A stretch of 64,000 bases of DNA, taken from the NCBI GenBank assembly GCA_016748015.1, contig JAAOMT010000664.1:180786-244785 (forward strand), written 5' to 3'. Position numbers and translations under genes: made by a program. Shown here in pieces: positions 20,322 through 31,640 of this stretch. Under the pieces are notes generated by a model. The model saw only the letters and a program-made list of their open reading frames with translations. It did not search any database and was not told where the DNA came from. The stretch is from Geosiphon pyriformis (Eukaryota; Glomeromycota; Glomeromycetes; Archaeosporales; Geosiphonaceae). Within the stretch, counting starts at the first letter, position 1; every line of letters starts with the position of its first letter.

Positions 20322-20825
20322 TTATCACATGTATTAGCCACTGATGTCATATAATTAGCCAACCTATTTTTAGATAGTAATCATTGATCTGATCAATGAC
20401 CTGACTGTTGACCTGATCATTGACCTGGTTATTGACCACTTTTCATAACTATATAAGCAATGAGTCTCTTAGCTGTAGAAAAGTAGGTTCCCAACAATCA
20501 AAGAAATATAATAAAACAACTTTCATCTCAAACATTCTCTTATCACTAATTTCTGAACATCTTTTGGATAAAAAATCTCTTGTTGGTGTTTATCTGCCTT
20601 TTCCTAAAACGATTAAATGAAGTATTTGAAGATTATTTGAATAAATGTGACTGAAAAACACAAGTTGATACCTGATATTGAATTCTAAGAGTGCTGATGT
20701 GAGGCATAGAATTATACCAGTGGTAATCAATTGTTGACAGTACAGACTATCCCTCTATCTTCAGATTCCCCAGTTATCTTTAAAAAGAATAGTGACTGAG
20801 ATATTTTATGAGATTAATCTCGCAC
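20291..20825 (+). mobile_element. 3' LTR of T6, truncated
   Basis: Starts TGTTATGG and has 4.6 units of the 12-bp array (20383-20437) and an ACTATATAAG TATA region. It breaks at CTCGCAC, where R2 begins; about 130 bp of U5 is missing. Confidence 0.83.
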
Positions 20826-23048
20826 AAATAGAGCTAAGAGTAAAAAAGTTGTAAACAGTACTTTTCCTATAGTAACCAATAAAGTTTTAACACGAGAGGG
20901 TCTCTCTGTTATTGAAGCAGCTAGACAAAACATTCTGGCAATATTTTTTTTAAAAAATAGTAGTAAAAAGCTGCCTTTAGTGGCTTCTGGTTCATTTTCT
21001 TTACCTTCCAAAAGACACACTCGGGTTAGTCTTAGTGTTGTCTCTACTACTTCTAAAAGCCCAATAATTTTTAATAACAAACCAGTCAACAAGTTGGTTT
21101 TTTCTGCTCTCACCACTTTCACTACTACTTCTACTACTACTGCTTCACAAATGGCCACAAAAGCAAAAAATTCCAAAAAACAGCAGCAGGCAGTTGCAAC
21201 TGCTATGGTCACACTGAACCCTTTTGTGGTTCTAAATAAGATCTTGGGTAAAATCTCCACAGCAGCAGCCAGCTCTCTTCCTAATATGGATGGCAATAGC
21301 AACAGCTTATCTCCTAATATGAAACAAAATCAACCACTGGCTGTGTTGTCTGATGTGGTAATCTCTGGCAGATCTTCTCCTGTCATGAAAGCAAAACAGC
21401 CCATTAATCCAGATGATCTCAAAGATTGGGCTAATCAGATAGAATTGGAATTATCTACTCCTCCCCCAGTTTCTGGTGTTGCTGATGGTAATGCTTGGAT
21501 GAATGTGAATGGTTGACAAAAGTTCTTTGGATGGGTGGCCTTCACTCTTGTGCCTGGTGCCACATTCAAGATCAAAATGGCCCTTCTTAGTTCCTTGTTT
21601 CAGCTGCTACCTGGTTGTATTGGGCTTAAGTCAATCTCATGAAATGCTGTTAAGTTGTTTTGTGTGGAATTTGCATCTTAAGAAAGTCTAGCTGGTGCCA
21701 CCAAAGTGGTCATTGGTGATGGGATTTTTTTGACCATTCTTAAGATTGCATGATCTTCTGATGTGGTCTCTGTTTCTTCTCCTTCTCTGTTAGTTGCACT
21801 GCATGATGTACCTTTGGGTACCTTTTCTGATAACATCAAAACTGCTCTTGGCATTTTTGGTGTTGTCACATCTGTTAAGTTAAAGCCTGCTGGCTTATGG
21901 CAATATGCTGTGGTTAACTTTAAGGACACTTCTTCTGCTGCTACTGCTCTCTCTCACTGGTCTGTTTTGGTCAGAAAAGACAGTGTTAGGATTTTTCCCA
22001 TTGCCAACCAAAAGGAGGTTATCTCCTCAAGAGATGCTTTTAAAGCTAAGCTGGTCAATTTTCCATTTTGCTGTACTGCATTTGAAATAAGTGATCTGGT
22101 CTTCCAAGTTGGTGGCTGTACATGTTTTATTTCTCATTCTCCTAATTTCTATCAACATCAATGCTTTGCTGTGGTGACTTTTGATTCCTTGAAATCTTTA
22201 AATGCTGCTGTTTCAAAAACTGGTATCTTACATGGCTGCCGTATCTGGTGGAAAACTCTTGAATGTTGTTGCTGCTACAGATGTCAAAGTTTGGAGCATT
22301 TGGCTGTGGACTGCAAGGTATTGCCATCTCTCTTTTCCAAACTCTCTTCTAATTCTGCTGATGGTTCCAATATCTTCAAGTTATTCTTTGTTGGAGCTAA
22401 ATCCTATGCCAAAGCTGCCACCTCTGTGTTTCTTCCTGTTGTTGCTGCTGCTGATATGAATCTGGCTTTCAGTGCCCCCTCAAAGATGCTGTGCCTCTGG
22501 TGCCTGTTGCCTCCTCTGGTTCAGATGTTGCTGTTAATACTAGGTTGGCTTCTCTGAAAACCCAACTTAGTGAACTGTCTTTGTTGATTAAATCTATAGT
22601 TGAGCCTGTGGGTTTTTTGGTTGCATTGGTTACTAAATTATTATTGACTTCACCTGTTATGGCAGAGACAATAAAAGAAAGTGTGATTGGATTGGGAAAC
22701 CAAATTAATGCTGTTTGTGCTGTGGCTTCTGTGCTGCAAAAGGAAGTGGGGGCCATTAAGTTGAAGAGTGGGAAGGTCTACTTTGACATTTCTGATGATG
22801 AAGACATGGATGATGATGATGATGATAATGATGATAATAATGTTAAAGATTTTTCAGTTGACACATTTAATGCGATGATGGAATTATGGGAGGTTCAATC
22901 CTCTAATATCAAATCTGATCCAGATCAGACTGCCAAATGGATGAGTGGTCTTGTTAAGAGTAGTCATGAGCTTGTATGCATTATGGGTAAGATGTATGAA
23001 TTAGATATGTTTAATACATTAGGTAGCAAAGGTAGTACTAATGTGTAG
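20826..23048 (+). pseudogene. R2 ORF1-like protein (RRM, CCHC)
   Basis: Same domain order as R1. The RRM-like block VALHDVPLGTFS is near 21800 and the knuckle CCYRCQSLEHLAVDC near 22270-22315. Acidic tail, then C-terminus ELDMFNTLGSKGSTNV ending at the shared stop GTGTAG. Broken by TGA at 21514-21516 and 21640-21642 and by a frameshift near 22490. The C-terminal part (22491-23048) is the best view of the family C-terminus. Confidence 0.72.
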
Positions 23049-23187
23049 TTAGGGCTTTCTGCTTGTGGTTAGCTGCATCTTGTGATTTTTGTATTATTGG
23101 GTGAGCTGGCTTTATAAAACTGACCACATTACTGTGGGCTTAACTAATAAACAACCAGCATGGCTACACATTAACAAAAAAAAAAAA
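20826..23187 (+). mobile_element. ORF1-only retroposon R2
   Basis: Starts three or four codons inside the gene (AATAGAGCTAAG), so slightly 5'-truncated. Ends with the family 3' UTR, GGCTACACATTAAC and a 12-nt A-run (23176-23187). The next base begins another copy, R3. Confidence 0.8.
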
Positions 23188-24617
23188 CAAATAGAAATGG
23201 AATCAACTGCTTCTTCCCCAGTTTCTGGCACTACTGATGGTGGTGCTTAGAAGAATGTGAATGGTTGTTAAAGGTTCTCTAATTGGGTGGCCTCCAATTT
23301 TGTGCCTGGTAGTACATTTAAGATCAAAATAGCCCTACTTAGTTCTTTGTTTCAGCTGCTGCCTGGTTGTATTGGGCTTAAGTCAGTTTCACGAGATGCT
23401 GTCAAGTTGTTCTCTGTGGAATTTGTATCTCAGGAAAGTCTAAATGGTGCCATCAAAGTGGTCATTGGTAAAGAAGTTTTTTTAACCACTCTTAAGATTG
23501 CATGGTCTTCTGGTGTGGCCTCTGTATCTTCTTCTTCTCTGTCTGTTGCATTTCACAATGTTCCCTTGGATACCTCTCCTGATAACATCAAAGCTGCTCT
23601 TGGCATTTTTGGTGTTGTCACTTCTGTTAAGTTGAAGCCAGCTGGCTTGTGGCAATATGCTGTGGTTCACTTCAAAGACATTTCTTCTGCTGCTGAGGCT
23701 CTCAAATACTGGTCTGTGCTGGTCAAAAAAGATAGTGTCAGAATTCTTTTTGTAGTTAACCAAAGAGAGATTATTGCTTCAAGAGATGCATTTAAAGCTA
23801 AGTTGGTTAATCTTCTCTTTGGCTGTACTGCCTTTGAGATTAGTGATTTGGTTTTCCAGTTTGGTGGCCATACCTGTTTCATTTCCCAATCCCCTGATTC
23901 ATACTAACGTCAATGTTTTGCTGTGGTTACCTTCAATTCTCTGGAATTCTTGGACAATGCTGTGTTAAAAACTGGTACCTTGTGTGGTTGTTGTATCTGG
24001 TAGGAAACTCCTGGATGTTACCACTGCTATAGATGTCAAGATCTGGACTATTTGGCTTTAGAGTGCAAAGTGTTATCACTTCTCCCTCCCAAAGTCTCTT
24101 CCAACTTCTTTAGTGGCCCCAAAGTTTTTAAATCCTCATTTGCTGGATCTAAATCTTATGCCAAAGCTGCTGCCATTGTGGTTCCTTCTGTTGCTGCTGC
24201 TGCTAATATAAACTTGAATCTTGGTAGTCCCCTCCCAACTACTACACTTATGTTGCCTGTTGCACATTCTGTTGTTGATAATGCTGTTAATGCTAGGTTG
24301 GCTTCTTTGGAATCCCATCTTGGTAAAATGTTTTTGCTGATAAAGTCCTTGGTTGAGCCTGTTGGTGCTCTGGTTGTTTTAGTTACCAAATTGTTGTTTA
24401 CTTCATCTGTTGTGGATGTGTCAGTTAAGAAAAGTGTGGCTGGATTGGCTAAGCAAAATAAAGGCTTGGCTGCTGTTGCCATTGTGATGCAGAAAAAAAT
24501 GACATGCCTTGAGAAAAAGTGTGAATGGACCTGCTTAGAAAATGTGTTAGATAATGATAACATGGATAATGATAATGATGATAATATCAAAGATAAAGAT
24601 TTTTTTGTCTATGATAG
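23188..24617 (+). pseudogene. ORF1-only retroposon R3 (5'- and 3'-truncated)
   Basis: Begins mid-gene (ATAGAAATGGAATC) directly after the R2 A-tail. RRM-like block VAFHNVPLDTS and LVKKDSVRILF; knuckle CYHCYRCQDLDYLALEC with His replaced by Tyr. At 23392-23394 it keeps CGA (Arg) where R1, R2 and R4 have TGA. Homology stops near 24617 without an A-tail, where T7 sequence begins. Open segments: 23287-23907 and 24052-24699. Confidence 0.7.
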
Positions 24618-26672
24618 AAAATGTTTTGCTGTTGGATTTGAATGCATGTTGAATAATATTGTCTCTTTCTCTGGTTCTGTAATGACTCTTATTGGTTGAT
24701 CTGGATTTCTTCTGTTTTTCCAGTAAAGTATATTTTTATAATTGATAAAATGTTTTGAGTATTTATATAATGTTGTAGTTGTTGATATTTTTGTATGTTC
24801 ATCTTTTGTTATATTTTTGTTGGGTTTGTTCTGGTTTTGCTATATTTTTGGGTTGAGATGTTTTTAGATTTGTTTTATTCACAACAAACTATCAGCATTT
24901 TCATTGTCTTTTCTCTTTTTATAATGTATAGTGTAAGTATATGGTAATAGTGCTATTTTCTATCTTGATTGTCTTCCATTTCTAAATTCCTGTTTATGAA
25001 GTGCTGTTAATCCCTTGTGGTCCATGTAGACATCAAACTTCTGGCTCAAGTATTCATTCCATTTCATGACTGCCCAATAAATTGCTAAATGTTCTAATTC
25101 TGGTGTTCCATAATTTCTTTCAGCTGGAGTTAAACCTCAGCTGGCATATGTGACTAGATGTTCTCTTCCATCTAGTTCTCTCTATGATAGTACTGCTCCC
25201 AATGCTTGGCCTGCATTGGTGGTAATGATGAATAGTTTGTTGTGATCTGGATAGATCAGTACTAGAGCTTGTATAAGCTTTTTTCTTAGAATATTAAAAG
25301 CTTCTTGTTGTGTTTTTGTCCATTCATATTTCACATTCTTGATTTGGAGATGATTGAGTGGTTGGGCTATCTTGAAAAAGTTTTTGATAAAGCATCAATA
25401 ATAGTCTGCAAATCCCAAAAATGACTTTAACTCTGTTATATTGGTTGGTATTAGAAAGTTCTTGACTATCTCTATCTTTTCTGGATCTGTTTTGATGCTG
25501 TTTTTGCTTACTATGTGTCTTAAAAAGTTTAATTCTGTCTTGTCAAAGAAGTACTTATTGGTGTTTAACTTTAGCCCTACTCGTTGTAGCCTTTCAAACA
25601 CTTGTTGTAAATGATGCAAATGATTATTGAATGTTTTGGAGAACACATTGGTATTATCTAAATAAACGACTACTGATTTCCACAATAAGCCAGTATATAT
25701 TATTTCCATTAGCTGCTGGAATGTGGCTGGAGCATTTGTTAAGCCGAATGGCATTACTTCAAATTCAAAATTTCCCTCTCGTGTTATGAATGTAGTTTTT
25801 TCTTTGTCCATTGAATCTATGGCTACTTGTCAGTAACTACTATCTAAATCCAATGTTGAGAATCATTTGTTTCCTCCAAAAGCATCAAATAATTCCTGAA
25901 TCCATGGAATTGGATAGCTGTCTCTATGCATGACTCCATTAAGCTTTCTGTAATCCATGCAAAAGCAGATTTTCCCATTCTTTTTCTGGACAAGTACTAT
26001 TGATAATGACCATGGGCTTATTGATGGCTGAATTAACCCATTGTCAAGCATCCAGTTGATTTTTTGACAAATAATTTCATGGCTGACAGGTGATACTCTG
26101 TATGCTCATTGTTTTATTGGCATAGCATTTCCAGTTTTGATCTGGTGCTGGATGATATCAGTTCTGCTGAATTCATTCTTGCTGGTGAAGATGTCTTTGA
26201 ACTTGTTGAGCAACATCTTCAGTTGCATGCATTGGAGTGGGTCTAGATTTCCCATGTTCATTTGTTCCAATTGTTCTGGTTGGAACAAATAACATTCATT
26301 TCGTCCATATATTGTTTGTGATGTAATGTCAACATATCCACAAAGCTGTGGAAAGTCTGAAATGGGGTTTGGTGGTTGGTTTTCTATTTCAGTAGTTAAA
26401 TGTTCTATGATGGTTCCTTTTGGTATCTCTATAACTTTTCCAGTGTTATTGTAAATGAGAATTTTGATGCAGCTATAGTTCCTGGCTGGTATGTGAAGAT
26501 TGATAAGTCCAATTTCTCCTGATTCACAACATGCTGCTTCTGCCTCAAAAATCTGGTTCTGATTCTTCACTTTCCTTTTTATGACTACCATATACTGGTT
26601 ATATGGTGGAATAGAAATTAGTTGACCAGTGGAGATAATTTCTCCCTTGTTAATAATCTCTTCTTCTACCAT
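24618..26672 (-). pseudogene. T7 reverse transcriptase / RNase H
   Basis: After a pre-RT linker (26106-26672, ending TDIIQHQIKTGNAMPIKQ) come RT blocks: IVLVQKKNGKICFCMDYRKLN, STLDLDS (motif A), FGLTNAPATFQQL, and VVVYLDNTNVFS, where the YLDD second Asp is Asn. RNase H follows (WAVMKWNEYL, YMDHKGLTAL, HYKKRKDNENADSL at about 24890-24930). Stops and frame breaks separate the segments. 24618-24890 is the linker to integrase, with no domain. Confidence 0.78.
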
Positions 26673-26686
26673 ATTAACTGGTATAT

Positions 26687-29126
26687 AGGAAGTAATCTTT
26701 TATCCACTTTTTCAAATTTCATGACCACGAATAGAGCTAAGAGTAAAAAAGTTGCAAACGTTACTTTTCCTATAGTAACTAATAAAGTTTCAACACAAGA
26801 GAGTCTCTCTGTTATTGAAGCAGCTAGACAAAACGTTCTGGCAACATTTTCTTTAAAAAATAATAGTAATAAGCTGCCTTTAGCAGCTTCTGGTTTATTT
26901 TCTTCACCTTTGGCTGGTAGTTCTTCCCCAGTCAAAGTTCCTTCAAAAAAACACATTTGGGTTAGTCCCAGTGTTGTCTCTACTACTTCAAAAAGCCCAA
27001 AGATTTTTAATAACAGGCCAGTCAACAAGTTGGTCTTTCCTGCTCTCACCACTCCCACTATTACTTCTATTATTACTGCTTCACAAATGGCCATGAAAGC
27101 CAAAAATTCCAAAAAACAGCAGCAGGCAGTCACAACTGCTATGGTCACACCGAACCCCTTTATAGTGCCAGATGAGATCTTCAGTAAGATCTCCACAGCA
27201 GCAGCCAGCCCTATTCCTGATATGGATGGCAACAGCAGCAGCACATCTTCCAAGTTGGGCCAAGATCAACTACTGGCTGTGTTGCCTGATGTGGTACTCT
27301 CCAGCAGATTATCACCAATTCCAGTAGCAAAATGATCTATCAATCCAGATGATTTCAAAGATTGGGCTGATCAGATGGAAATGGAATCATCTGTGCCCTT
27401 CCCAGTTTTTGGTGCATCTGATGCTGGTGCCTGGGAAAATGTGAATGGACATCAAAGGTTTTCTGGTTGGGTGGCCTCCAATCTTGTACCTGGTACTACA
27501 TTTAAGATTAAGATGGCTTTGCTCAGTTTTTTGTTTCAGTTAATGCCTGGTTGTATTGGGCTTAAATCTGTTTTATGAGATGCTGTCAAGTTGTTCTGTG
27601 TGGAATTTGCATCTCAGGAGTGTTTAAATGGTGCTACCAAAGTGGCCATTGGTGATGAAGTTTTTTTGACCACTCTTAAGATTGCAAGGTCTTTGGGAGT
27701 GGCCTCTGTTTCTTCCCCTTCTTTGTTGGTTGCACTGCACAATGTACCCTTGGGTGTCTCTTCTGATGACATCAAATCTGCTCTTGGCATTTTTGGTGTT
27801 GTCACTTCTGTTAAGTTGAAGCCTGCTGGCTTATAGCAATATGCTGTGATTAACATTAAGGACATTTCTTCTGCTGCTGCTGCTCTCTCTAACTGGTTTG
27901 TGTTGGTCAGAAAAGATAATGTTAGGATTCTTTCCATTGTCAACCAAAAGGAGGTTATCTCCTTAAGAGATGCTTTCAAGGCTAAGCTGGTTAATCTTCC
28001 ATTTGGCTGCACTGCATTTGAGATAAGTGATTTGGTTTCCCAAGTTGGTGGCCATACATGTTTCATTCTCCGCTCCCTTGATTCCTATTGACGTCAATGC
28101 TTTGCTGTGGTGACCTTTGATTCCTTGGAATCTTTAAATGCTGCTGTTTCAAAAACTGGTACCTTACATGGCTGCCGCATCTGGTGGGAAACTCCTGGAT
28201 GTCGTTGCTGCTATAGATGTCAAAGTTTGGATCATTTGGCTGTGGACTGCAAGGTATTGCCACCTCTCTCTCCCAAACTCTCTTCTAATTCTGCTGGTGG
28301 TTCCATTTTTCTCAAGTCATCTCTTGTTGGAGCTAAATCTTATGCCAAAGCTGCCACCTCTGTGGTTCCTCTTGTTGCTGCTGCTGCTGATATGGGTCTG
28401 GCTTTCAGTACCTCCCCCAAAGTTGTGGTGCCACTGTTGCCGGTTGTCTCCTCTGATTCAGATGTTGCTGTTAATGCTAGATTGGCTTCTCTGAAAACCC
28501 AACTTAGTAAACTGTCTTTGTTGATCAAATCTATAGTTGAGCCTGTGGGTTCTTTGGTTGCATTGGTTACTACATTATTGTCTATTCCACCAGTAATAGC
28601 AGAGGCAATGAAAGAAAGTGTAATTGGATTGAAAAACCAAATTAAGGCTGTTCATGCTGTGGCTTCTGTGCTACAAAAGGAAGTGGGAGCCCTCAAGTTG
28701 AGGAGTGAGAAAGTACACTATAACATATCTGATGATGAAGACATGGATGATAATGATGATGATGATGATGATAATGGTAATGCTAAAAATTTTTTGGTCT
28801 ATGATGATACATTTGATCCGATAATGGAGTTATGGAAGGTTCAATCCTTTAATATCAAGTCTGATCCAGATCAGACGGCTAAGTGAATAAGCAGTTTTGT
28901 TAAAAGTAGTCATGAACTGGTATGCATTATGGGTAAGATGTATGAATTAGATATGTTTAATACATTAGATAGCAAAGATAATGCTAATGTGTAGTTAGGG
29001 CTTTTTGCTTGTGGTTAGCCGCATCTTGTAATATGTATTATTGGGTAAACTGGCTTTATGAAACCACCACATTACTGTGAACTAACTAATAAATGACTGG
29101 CATGGCTACATATTGACAAAAAAAAA
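26687..29126 (+). mobile_element. ORF1-only retroposon R4, complete, with target duplication
   Basis: Flanked by a 16-bp duplication: ATATTAACTGGTATAT (26671-26686) and ATATTAACTAGTATAT (29127-29142), one mismatch. It begins about 34 bp before the ATG and ends with 3' UTR, TATTGAC and an A-run. The 2.44-kb unit carries only the ORF1-like gene and splits T7 between dUTPase and RT. This defines the natural ends of the family. Confidence 0.88.
26721..28994 (+). pseudogene. R4 ORF1-like protein (757 codons, RRM, CCHC)
   Basis: ATG to the family stop GTGTAG is exactly 758 codons with no net frameshift. Five internal stops: TGA near 27333, TGA 27576-27578, TAG near 27834, TGA near 28089, TGA near 28884; most match Trp, Arg or Gln codons in sister copies. 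Domains: basic N-terminus; RRM-like VALHNVPLGVS; LVRKDNVRIL; knuckle CRCCYRCQSLDHLAVDC near 28200-28250; helical middle; acidic Asp run near 28745-28775. Inferred RNA-binding protein acting on element RNA. Confidence 0.76.
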
Positions 29127-29142
29127 ATATTAACTAGTATAT

Positions 29143-29542
29143 CTACTCTACTTGTTGATCCAAATCCCTATATCCCTCTAGCTGTGATTTCTAATTCTTT
29201 CTTGTTTCCCACTAACACTAACTGAACTATTTTGACCAGAGGCAGGAATATTGTCTGCGCTATCTTTTCATTTGGCTCTATTACATAGGTCTTTTCTGAA
29301 TTGTTTTGTAGCATAGTAATGATATTTTCCATATATCTTATGTCAATTATTCCTCCTCTGATGTTGATTTCTCTTTTTGCTAGACTACTTTTAGATGCTA
29401 GTTGAACCATTGTGGTTGCTGGAATTTCCAGTGCTATTTTCAGATCAATGCAAGTGCGCAAATGTGGTTCCAATTTGATGGCATCTTTTTCCAGATATCT
29501 CAAATCAAACCCTGCATCAGTATTATGCACATGCTCTGGCAT
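29143..29542 (-). pseudogene. T7 dUTPase domain
   Basis: The five trimeric-dUTPase motifs are traceable in order: DAGFDLRY; ASKSSLA (usual GRSGLA); GGIIDIRYMENI (usual GVIDxDYRG); KIAQTIFLP; and, after a TAG stop, GFGSTS (usual GGFGSTG). dUTPases hydrolyse dUTP to dUMP and pyrophosphate, limiting uracil in cDNA. It lies after the Cys-rich module and before RT; R4 is inserted just after it. Loss of the YRG residues and the stop make this copy inactive. The T9 copy confirms the domain. Confidence 0.82.
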
Positions 29543-29571
29543 AATATCTTAATTATTATTACTGAACCACT

Positions 29572-30420
29572 TTAGTTCCTGCTTCTTGGTAAGGTCAGGA
29601 AGTACAATATATCATTTGTAGTTTGAATTGGAGTTTGAATCTGAGTTGGAATTGTTGTCATTGTTATTGCTATTTTGAATGAAGCTGAAACCATTATTTT
29701 TATCATCATTATTGTTGGAGTTTGAATCGGGATTGGAAACTGATTCCAATTCTGATGTGCAGCTGCTGATTGGTTTTTTTCTTCTAGAATTGTGTAGATC
29801 ATATGGATCAGTGAATTGTAAATAAGATCACACTCATTACAATATTGAAAGTCATATGGGATCAAACAGTGGTCACATAGTTGAGTGTTTAGCTGTGCTA
29901 GCTGCTGCTCCTGCTCCTCTTTTGTGGATGCCAAGTTTTGGTAATGCTTATGGAAGTCTTCTGGATTGGTTTCTATGTCAAGAAAGGCATCTGGATTTGG
30001 AACAAGGATGATGTTAATCTGTTTAGACAGGTTGTTTTTAATTTTCAGAATTTCACTGGGCGTGGCTTCTTGAACTTTGGTATTTGCCATTTGCCAGATC
30101 TCATCCTTGTCATGTGGGTAGCCATCTAATCAGTTAATTGCCCTCTGTCAAGCTGCTATTATAGGCATACCACAACTCATCCAGTCACTGATGAGAATTG
30201 TGTACTGGCATGAAGCATTGTATGTTCCTTCTCAACCAGGAATGTCGTTCCACATCCCTTTGTCGAGTAGCTGTTCATCACAAGCAAGACATAGTTTATT
30301 GTCTCACTTGCCTTAGCACTTTGGATATCCATAGCATTCACGATAGCATGGTTTGCAGTAATAATGTGTTCGCGTCCAGTGGTCTTCATCTGGCATGATC
30401 TATGCTCTCATGGAAGAGAG
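29572..30420 (-). pseudogene. T7 Cys-rich module and linker (decayed)
   Basis: The segment upstream of dUTPase has NPEDFHKHY, CDHCLIPYDFQYCNECDLIY (another Cys cluster), and Asn/Gln-rich stretches. The part at 30170-30420 corresponds to the T4 Cys-rich module but is broken by stops. No known family recognised. Confidence 0.55.
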
Positions 30421-30849
30421 TTTTTTTCCACAGTCTTTGCATTTAAGTGGAATAAATGGTGGCTGTAATAATGGCTGGCAAATGGAGTATGAGCTTGTCT
30501 ATTCTTTGGTTGTGTCTTTTATGGATTCAATTTCTCCAAATACATTTTCTTCTTTTTTCTTCCCTTTCCTTTTTTCCTCCCAGCTTATTGTTGGTAGTAA
30601 TTCACTTTGGCTGTTGTTGGTCCAAGCATCAATGGTGATTCCCCAGATATGTTTTTCTTTTTGTTTTCCTTTTTTATTGTCATTGTCATCCCAAAAGAGT
30701 ATTGGTGGTAGTTTGTTGTGGTCGTTGTCAGCCCACGAGACTTAAAAGGCTTCTCAAGTAGGTTTTTTTTCTTCTTTCTCAAACTCGATGAGTGGTGCTG
30801 GCATGTTGATGGTCTTGAAGTGGCCACACATGGCTGGTACATGTATATG

Positions 30850-31212
30850 TTAACCATTTTGGCTGAGTTGGAGCTCTTGTGTTGTCCAATCCAGTATGGC
30901 ATTTGTTTTAATGAGCCAGTTATTACCAACTAGTGCTTGATATTGAGTGGCTTCTATTACCAAAATTTTGATAGGGACTATGATGCCATTAATTTTAAAA
31001 AAGAAGTCATCAATCTCGTCAATAGGAGTTTTGGTTGCTTCATTGGCTGTGATGATCCTTGTACTGGCAGCTCTGTCAACTCGGTAACCTAATTGATCTA
31101 TGAGTTGTTTAGTGATAATGCTGCCAGCTGATCTACTATCCAGGATCAGTTTGATATACTGACTATCAACTTTAGCATCAGTATACATTGTGGTTATTGG
31201 TTTGGTGTTCAA
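30850..31212 (-). pseudogene. T7 protease with DSR in place of DSG
   Basis: 121-codon segment: VDSQYIKLILDSRSAGSIITKQ, then KTPIDEIDDFFFKINGIIVPIKILVIEATQYQALVGNNWL. The catalytic Gly is Arg (GGA to AGA type change), as in T9, so this copy should be inactive. T4 keeps DSG. Confidence 0.74.
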
Positions 31213-31640
31213 AGCAGCTTCACTAAATAATGGAACTATGTGATTTCCTCAAGTTCAAATGGGAATATGGCAGCAAGTGATTCATCTTCGGTGCTGGCAG
31301 CTGGTGGAATGTTGTGGGTAAGTGGTTTCTGGTTGGTTTTCTGTTTGCTGGATGCAGTATCTTCTGGGGTAACCAGAAGACTTAAGTAGTTCTGGGAACT
31401 TGGGTTTTGGTTATATCCAGTTTCTGAACTCTGCTGGTGTGATTCTAATGGTTGATTTGTTGAACTGAAGATCAGTTGGTGAACCATCATTGCCAATCTC
31501 CAATTTTGGGTTACTCTGGATCTGGGATTTTTGGATGTTATCATAGCTGGGTTTTGTGGCGGTGTTTGAATTAATTGTTGTGGTTAATAGACTATTTGTG
31601 GCTGTGGTTGATATATTACAGGTGGCTGCAGTTGATATAT

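Larger units (their letters stand above)
18516..20825 (+). mobile_element. Internally deleted family A element T6
   Basis: It contains the gag C-terminal half, then jumps directly to the integrase C-terminus at about 19247 (GTTGAAG joined to CAAAGAAGAC), then an intact ORF3 and a 3' LTR cut at 20825. Protease, RT, RNase H and most of integrase are absent. The 5' end is cut by R1. The deletion joint has at most 2 bp of shared sequence. Confidence 0.82.

Noticed and set aside
24618-24955. T-rich stretch as a 3' UTR of R3
   Set aside because: On the minus strand it encodes the RNase H end and linker of T7 (HYKKRKDNENADSL).
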